Origin: JBBIND01 sp037444075
GTDB taxonomy: Bacteria > Acidobacteriota > Terriglobia > Bryobacterales > Bryobacteraceae
Reading direction: 5' to 3'
Assembly (NCBI GenBank): GCA_037444075.1
Contig: JBBIND010000081.1
Location: 1 to 17,742 of the forward strand
DNA: 17,742 bases
The translations under genes and the position numbers were made by a program. The number at the start of each line of letters is the position of its first letter. The first letter of the stretch is position 1. A model generated the notes under the pieces. The model saw only the letters and a list, made by a program, of their open reading frames with translations, was not told where the DNA came from and did no database searches. Below are positions 14,866 through 17,742 of the stretch, one piece after another.

Positions 14866-17124
14866 CTATTGACGGTTGATGCGACTTACGGCAGGCCTTT
14901 TCTCGACGCCATCCACCAGCAGCCTATCATCGCGGGCAAAGTAGGTCAAACGCTCGCCCGTAGTGCTGCCGCGGAGACTGTCATCCAGGCGGGGCCTGCC
15001 CCCGTGAAGGACGATGCGCTCCTCTTCCAGGCGGTACTCGGCTTGTTCGGCGACTGCCCGCCGCGTGCGGTCCTTCTCCGCGTGCACGATGACGACGCTG
15101 CCCTCAGCCTCGGCGTAGTCCAGACGGTTGCCGCCTCCCTGACCTTCCGGCGCCGGCACGAAGAAGGCGCGGACCTCTCTCGCGTCTACATCCATGCCGG
15201 CGCGGGTGAGCTTCGCTCCGGAACGGTACGTGGCTCGCCGTTCAGCATCCAGGTAGGTCATGCCGGGAGCCCGGACTACGGTCAAAACAGGCACTGACCG
15301 GCGGGGTGCCTGTCCCTGTTGGGGAGCCTCTTCCATCCATTGGCTGACCACGTCACCCTCGGCGTTCAGGCGGCGGGCTTTGCGGTCTATTTCAATCCGC
15401 CTGGCCTTCAGCCGGTTCGAGCCTTGCCAGATCAGTGCGTCGCCCTCGTAGACAATCTTGAGGTGGTTGTCGCTCGATACCATGCGCTGGGCCTTGGCTT
15501 GGTATGGTTCCGAGGTCGAGAGCATGCCCCCCGAAGGCGTCGGCCTGCTATCCGGGGTCCTGGAAGAACTCACCCTGCCATCGGCGGTCAGAACGCCGGT
15601 TTTTTCATCCAGCCTGATGCGGTCGGCGGCGGTGGAGCCCTGCTCATCCCAGACGCGGGCGCTTCCTTCCAACCGCATCAAGCCGTCCGGTTCAATTCGC
15701 ACCGCTCGATCCGCCACGGCGTGGCTTTTCCCTTCGCTGTAGCGGAAGCCGCCCCATTGCTCCAGCTTCGTCAGCTGGCTTGTTCCCGGGTCAAAATCTG
15801 CCTGCAGGTCCTGGCTTCGGGTCAAGGCAGGCGGTTGCGCCTGTCCCTGACGAGACCGGTTTTCGGTATATGTTCTGACTCCCACGGCTCGGAAGGATCG
15901 AATGCGGTTGCGTTCGCCGTAGTGGATCCACATGCGGTCCCCCTCCATGCGCCGGCGCCGCTGCTCCGCCCTATTGGGCAGGAACTCCACTTCGCCGGGG
16001 GAGTGCGTGCTGACGGAGTCGATTTCCTCGCCCCCGGCGCGCATGGCGAGTTCGATGGTCTCGCTTTTCAGGACGCGCGTTTCAGGCAACGCCACCCCCT
16101 CGCGAGGGATGGGGCTGGACTCGAGCAGGCCCCGCCCGTTCGCCCAGGCTTTCTTGAGCGTGCTATCCGTTCCGGAGGCATCGAATTCCAGGTCAACACG
16201 GTCCGTGAGCAGCAGTGTGCGGGCTGTTGCAGAGTGCGCCTCCAGCCGGGCGTCTCCATCTCCGACCATGCTCTCCACCAAGCCCTTGGGCGTGAAGTTC
16301 ATCGTGAGGTGGCGGGCGGCGTATTCGATCTTGCGGCCAGGATAGCTATCCGAACCACGGGCTTTTTGCGCCTCCACCTTGCGGATGTACCCCTCCTCTA
16401 GGGTGACCACGGAGGGTCCGGCTTCCAGCGTCAGGGAACCGCGTGTCAAACGGGCGGAGGGACCGAGGTGGACGGAGGAATGCTCCTCGCGGTAAGTCAG
16501 CTCTTCTGTTTCAATCCGCATGACCTTCGCCTGCGGACCCTGTCCGGTCCAGTTCAACTCCACCTGGCGATGCAAGCGCAGGTAGCGGGCCTGCGGGTCA
16601 TACGTGGCGCCCACGGCGCGGCCCTCGCCACGGTCGAATTTGAAGCTGGCCGCCTCGTCCGTGGTCGCCAAACCAGACTTGGCGTCGAAACGGACGCCCG
16701 AGGAACGGATCTTCATGAGCCGTTCCCGCGGAGGACCGTCTTCCTTGAGCGCCAGCGTAATCTCCACATCGCCCGCCGAATACAGCGAGCCCTCCGCCGG
16801 GTCAAAGCCTGCCTGCTGGCTTGTGACCAAGTCGTGTTCTTCGCCGCACTTGTGGAAGAGGCGCAGGCGGACGCCTTTCAAATCGAACTGGGACGGCTCG
16901 CGGAGCTGCTCCATTTCGGCGGCGCGCACCTCGACCACCGGGCAGCCGCCGGCGGTATGGGTATAGACCCAATCGCGGCTGGCAGTGTTGAGATGAGGAG
17001 CGAGCGTTTGCGGGGGCGGCGGCGCTGATCCTTCCTGCACAGTCTTGCGGAAGTGATAGGTGGCCCCAACCAACAGAACGATCAAAGCAATGCCGGCAAG
17101 CAGTAACCGGCGCATCCGGCGCAT
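14866..17124 (-). CDS. Fused LptC/LptA-like LPS transport protein
   Basis: A 752-residue protein with one N-terminal membrane anchor (residues 6-24) followed by a long periplasmic region. Residues about 30-130 look like the LptC beta-jellyroll; the rest shows repeated OstA/LptA-type stretches, clearest at 543-596 (AKAQRM...IVYEGDALIWQG, then LKARRIEID and LNAEGDVV) and again at 615-745. LptC and LptA normally are separate proteins of about 190 residues each that form the periplasmic bridge for LPS. Here one chain could span both, and its length suggests extra jellyroll modules. The ATG at 17124 is preferred: GAGG lies 5 nt upstream and it places the anchor at the extreme N-terminus; a GTG at 17154 would add ten residues. 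Position directly before lptB fixes the pathway. Domain boundaries are approximate. Confidence 0.82.
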   Translation of the reverse strand: MRRMRRLLLAGIALIVLLVGATYHFRKTVQEGSAPPPPQTLAPHLNTASRDWVYTHTAGGCPVVEVRAAEMEQLREPSQFDLKGVRLRLFHKCGEEHDLVTSQQAGFDPAEGSLYSAGDVEITLALKEDGPPRERLMKIRSSGVRFDAKSGLATTDEAASFKFDRGEGRAVGATYDPQARYLRLHRQVELNWTGQGPQAKVMRIETEELTYREEHSSVHLGPSARLTRGSLTLEAGPSVVTLEEGYIRKVEAQKARGSDSYPGRKIEYAARHLTMNFTPKGLVESMVGDGDARLEAHSATARTLLLTDRVDLEFDASGTDSTLKKAWANGRGLLESSPIPREGVALPETRVLKSETIELAMRAGGEEIDSVSTHSPGEVEFLPNRAEQRRRRMEGDRMWIHYGERNRIRSFRAVGVRTYTENRSRQGQAQPPALTRSQDLQADFDPGTSQLTKLEQWGGFRYSEGKSHAVADRAVRIEPDGLMRLEGSARVWDEQGSTAADRIRLDEKTGVLTADGRVSSSRTPDSRPTPSGGMLSTSEPYQAKAQRMVSSDNHLKIVYEGDALIWQGSNRLKARRIEIDRKARRLNAEGDVVSQWMEEAPQQGQAPRRSVPVLTVVRAPGMTYLDAERRATYRSGAKLTRAGMDVDAREVRAFFVPAPEGQGGGNRLDYAEAEGSVVIVHAEKDRTRRAVAEQAEYRLEEERIVLHGGRPRLDDSLRGSTTGERLTYFARDDRLLVDGVEKRPAVSRINRQ

Positions 17125-17251
17125 GTTAACCTCAGCATACCAGAGGGCGGTCACGGCAGTCGCCGCGGCTACGGAGGGAAGCCGATTTCGCGCCGGGCTG
17201 TTCCGAGGCTGGCTGATAAGCGGTTTTTTTTCAGGTACTTGCTCAGCGCTC

Positions 17252-17278
17252 TTGTCACTCTCCCGGCGAGTGTGCTAA
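17252..17278. promoter_or_regulatory. CIRCE-like operator (HrcA site) upstream of groES
   Basis: TTGTCACTC (17252-17260), a 9-nt spacer and GTGTGCTAA (17270-17278) match the CIRCE layout TTAGCACTC-N9-GAGTGCTAA with two mismatches in the left arm and one in the right. CIRCE is the binding site of the heat-shock repressor HrcA. Its place between the divergent lpt gene and groES fits control of the groESL operon. Confidence 0.78.
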
Positions 17279-17281
17279 AAA
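17252..17281 (+). promoter_or_regulatory. groESL promoter overlapping the CIRCE-like site
   Basis: TTGTCA (17252-17257, one base off the -35 consensus) is the left edge of the CIRCE-like arm. A TAAAAA -10 (17276-17281) follows after 18 nt, overlapping the right arm. A repressor on the operator would therefore cover the polymerase site. An eight-T run (17224-17231) lies farther upstream. Confidence 0.5.
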
Positions 17282-17344
17282 TAATGGCTTCGGGCGCGGT
17301 ATCTGCCGTGACCCGCAGTGAAAGACTTCAACCCAAATTTCAGT

Positions 17345-17350
17345 GGAGGT
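17345..17350 (+). promoter_or_regulatory. Shine-Dalgarno that sets the groES start
   Basis: GGAGGT lies 7 nt before the ATG at 17358. It falls inside the open frame that begins at a GTG at 17343, so that GTG is not the start. Confidence 0.8.
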
Positions 17351-17357
17351 GGAGAAG

Positions 17358-17654
17358 ATGAAGATTCGTCCGCTCTACGACCGTATTCTTGTGAAACGGA
17401 TCGAAGAAGAAGAAACCGTTCTGGGCGGCATCATTATTCCTGACAGCGCGAAAGAGAAGCCGCAGCAGGGCGAAGTGGTCGCCGTGGGCGCCGGCAAGCG
17501 TCTGGATGACGGCAAGATTGTGCCGCTGGACGTGAAGGTGGGTGACCGCATTCTCTTCGGTAAGTACTCGGGCAGCGAGATCAAGGTCGAAGGTGAAGAG
17601 CGCCTGATCATGCGCGAGGATGAAGTCCTCGGCGTTCTGGAAGGCGGCAAGTAG
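17358..17654 (+). CDS. groES: Co-chaperonin GroES
   Basis: A 98-residue GroES that forms the heptameric lid of the GroEL folding chamber. It opens with MKIRPLYDRILVKRIEEEE, continues with the mobile loop that contacts GroEL (GGIIIPDSAKEKP, 23-35), and has the conserved GKRLDDGKIVPLDVKVGDRI and FGKYSGSEIKVEGEE stretches. Length is standard. It is followed after 36 nt by groEL, giving the normal groES-groEL operon, and the CIRCE-like site upstream points to heat-shock control by HrcA. Confidence 0.97.
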   Translation: MKIRPLYDRILVKRIEEEETVLGGIIIPDSAKEKPQQGEVVAVGAGKRLDDGKIVPLDVKVGDRILFGKYSGSEIKVEGEERLIMREDEVLGVLEGGK

Positions 17655-17690
17655 CCAGGCAAAGGGGAAAGGTTATAAGGAGCTGAAAGC

Positions 17691-17742
17691 ATGCCAGCGA
17701 AACAGATTGTATACAGTGAGGATTCGCGACAAGCGATTTTGC
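17691..17742 (+). CDS. groEL: Chaperonin GroEL (partial, N-terminus only)
   Basis: The window ends 17 codons into this gene. The visible start, MPAKQIVYSEDSRQAIL, matches the beginning of GroEL (M-A-A-K-x-I-x-F/Y-x-x-D-x-R). AAGGAG (17677-17682) lies 8 nt before the ATG, and the gene follows groES directly. The chaperonin would assemble as a double-ring 14-mer that folds proteins with GroES. Confidence 0.9.
   Translation, partial: MPAKQIVYSEDSRQAIL

Noticed and set aside
15319..16401. A 360-codon plus-strand open frame opposite the LptC/LptA-like gene
   Set aside because: Shadow frame; its product is rich in Arg, His, Pro and Ala without a fold signature. The minus-strand protein has a membrane anchor, OstA-like repeats and lptB as its neighbour.
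17224..17231. Eight-T run as an intrinsic terminator
   Set aside because: No stable stem precedes it, and the flanking genes diverge from this point, so no transcript needs to end there.

Overview
This is a GC-rich, gene-dense chromosomal window of housekeeping genes from a Gram-negative bacterium. An LPS-export ATPase (LptB) next to an LptC/LptA-type protein shows a lipopolysaccharide outer membrane. A CIRCE-like operator precedes groES-groEL, the 2-oxoacid oxidation step is ferredoxin-linked, and thymidylate synthase is a two-half ThyX. My best guess is an acidobacterium (Solibacter/Bryobacter type). That is inference from gene content and style; no rRNA or other taxonomic marker is present.

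Layout, left to right. (1) Positions 1-2908, plus strand: a possible gene tail, a GHMP-family sugar kinase, a CPBP intramembrane protease homologue and a secreted protein with a BamE/SmpA-like C-terminus. (2) 2954-5080: gapA behind a clear sigma70-type promoter, convergent with an NAD-type isocitrate dehydrogenase. (3) 5089-6676: purH, divergent from that dehydrogenase. (4) 6684-9585, minus strand: a four-gene 2-oxoacid:ferredoxin oxidoreductase operon (delta, alpha, beta, gamma) with 10-11 nt overlaps. (5) 9668-9989: a divergent seven-iron-type ferredoxin. (6) 9990-10338: a gene-free stretch holding a terminator-like hairpin and a nested inverted-repeat element. (7) 10339-11493, minus: a lipoprotein aldose 1-epimerase. 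(8) 11758-12207, plus: a small four-helix membrane protein. (9) 12213-14105: a two-half ThyX divergent from dut. (10) 14106-17124, minus: a long LptC/LptA-like protein followed by lptB. (11) 17252-17742: CIRCE-like operator, groES and the start of groEL.

The genes serve central carbon flow (GAPDH; isocitrate to 2-oxoglutarate; 2-oxoacid oxidation with electrons passed to ferredoxin), nucleotide synthesis (PurH, ThyX, Dut), envelope building (Lpt) and protein folding (GroES/EL). Convergent neighbours are packed very tightly: gaps are 7 nt (gapA/idh), 7 nt (purH/korC), 5 nt (membrane protein/thyX) and 0 nt (dut/lptB). At purH/korC and dut/lptB both opposing stop codons lie inside one short palindrome. 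Both closely spaced divergent pairs (idh/purH and thyX/dut) share a nearly symmetric AT-rich core that offers a -10 hexamer on each strand.

I found no phage, defence, CRISPR or toxin-antitoxin locus, and no tRNA or rRNA. The least explained items are the hairpin repeat near 10.2 kb, the degenerate active-site motifs of the two-half ThyX, the fused Lpt bridge protein, and the three-gene block at the left end.
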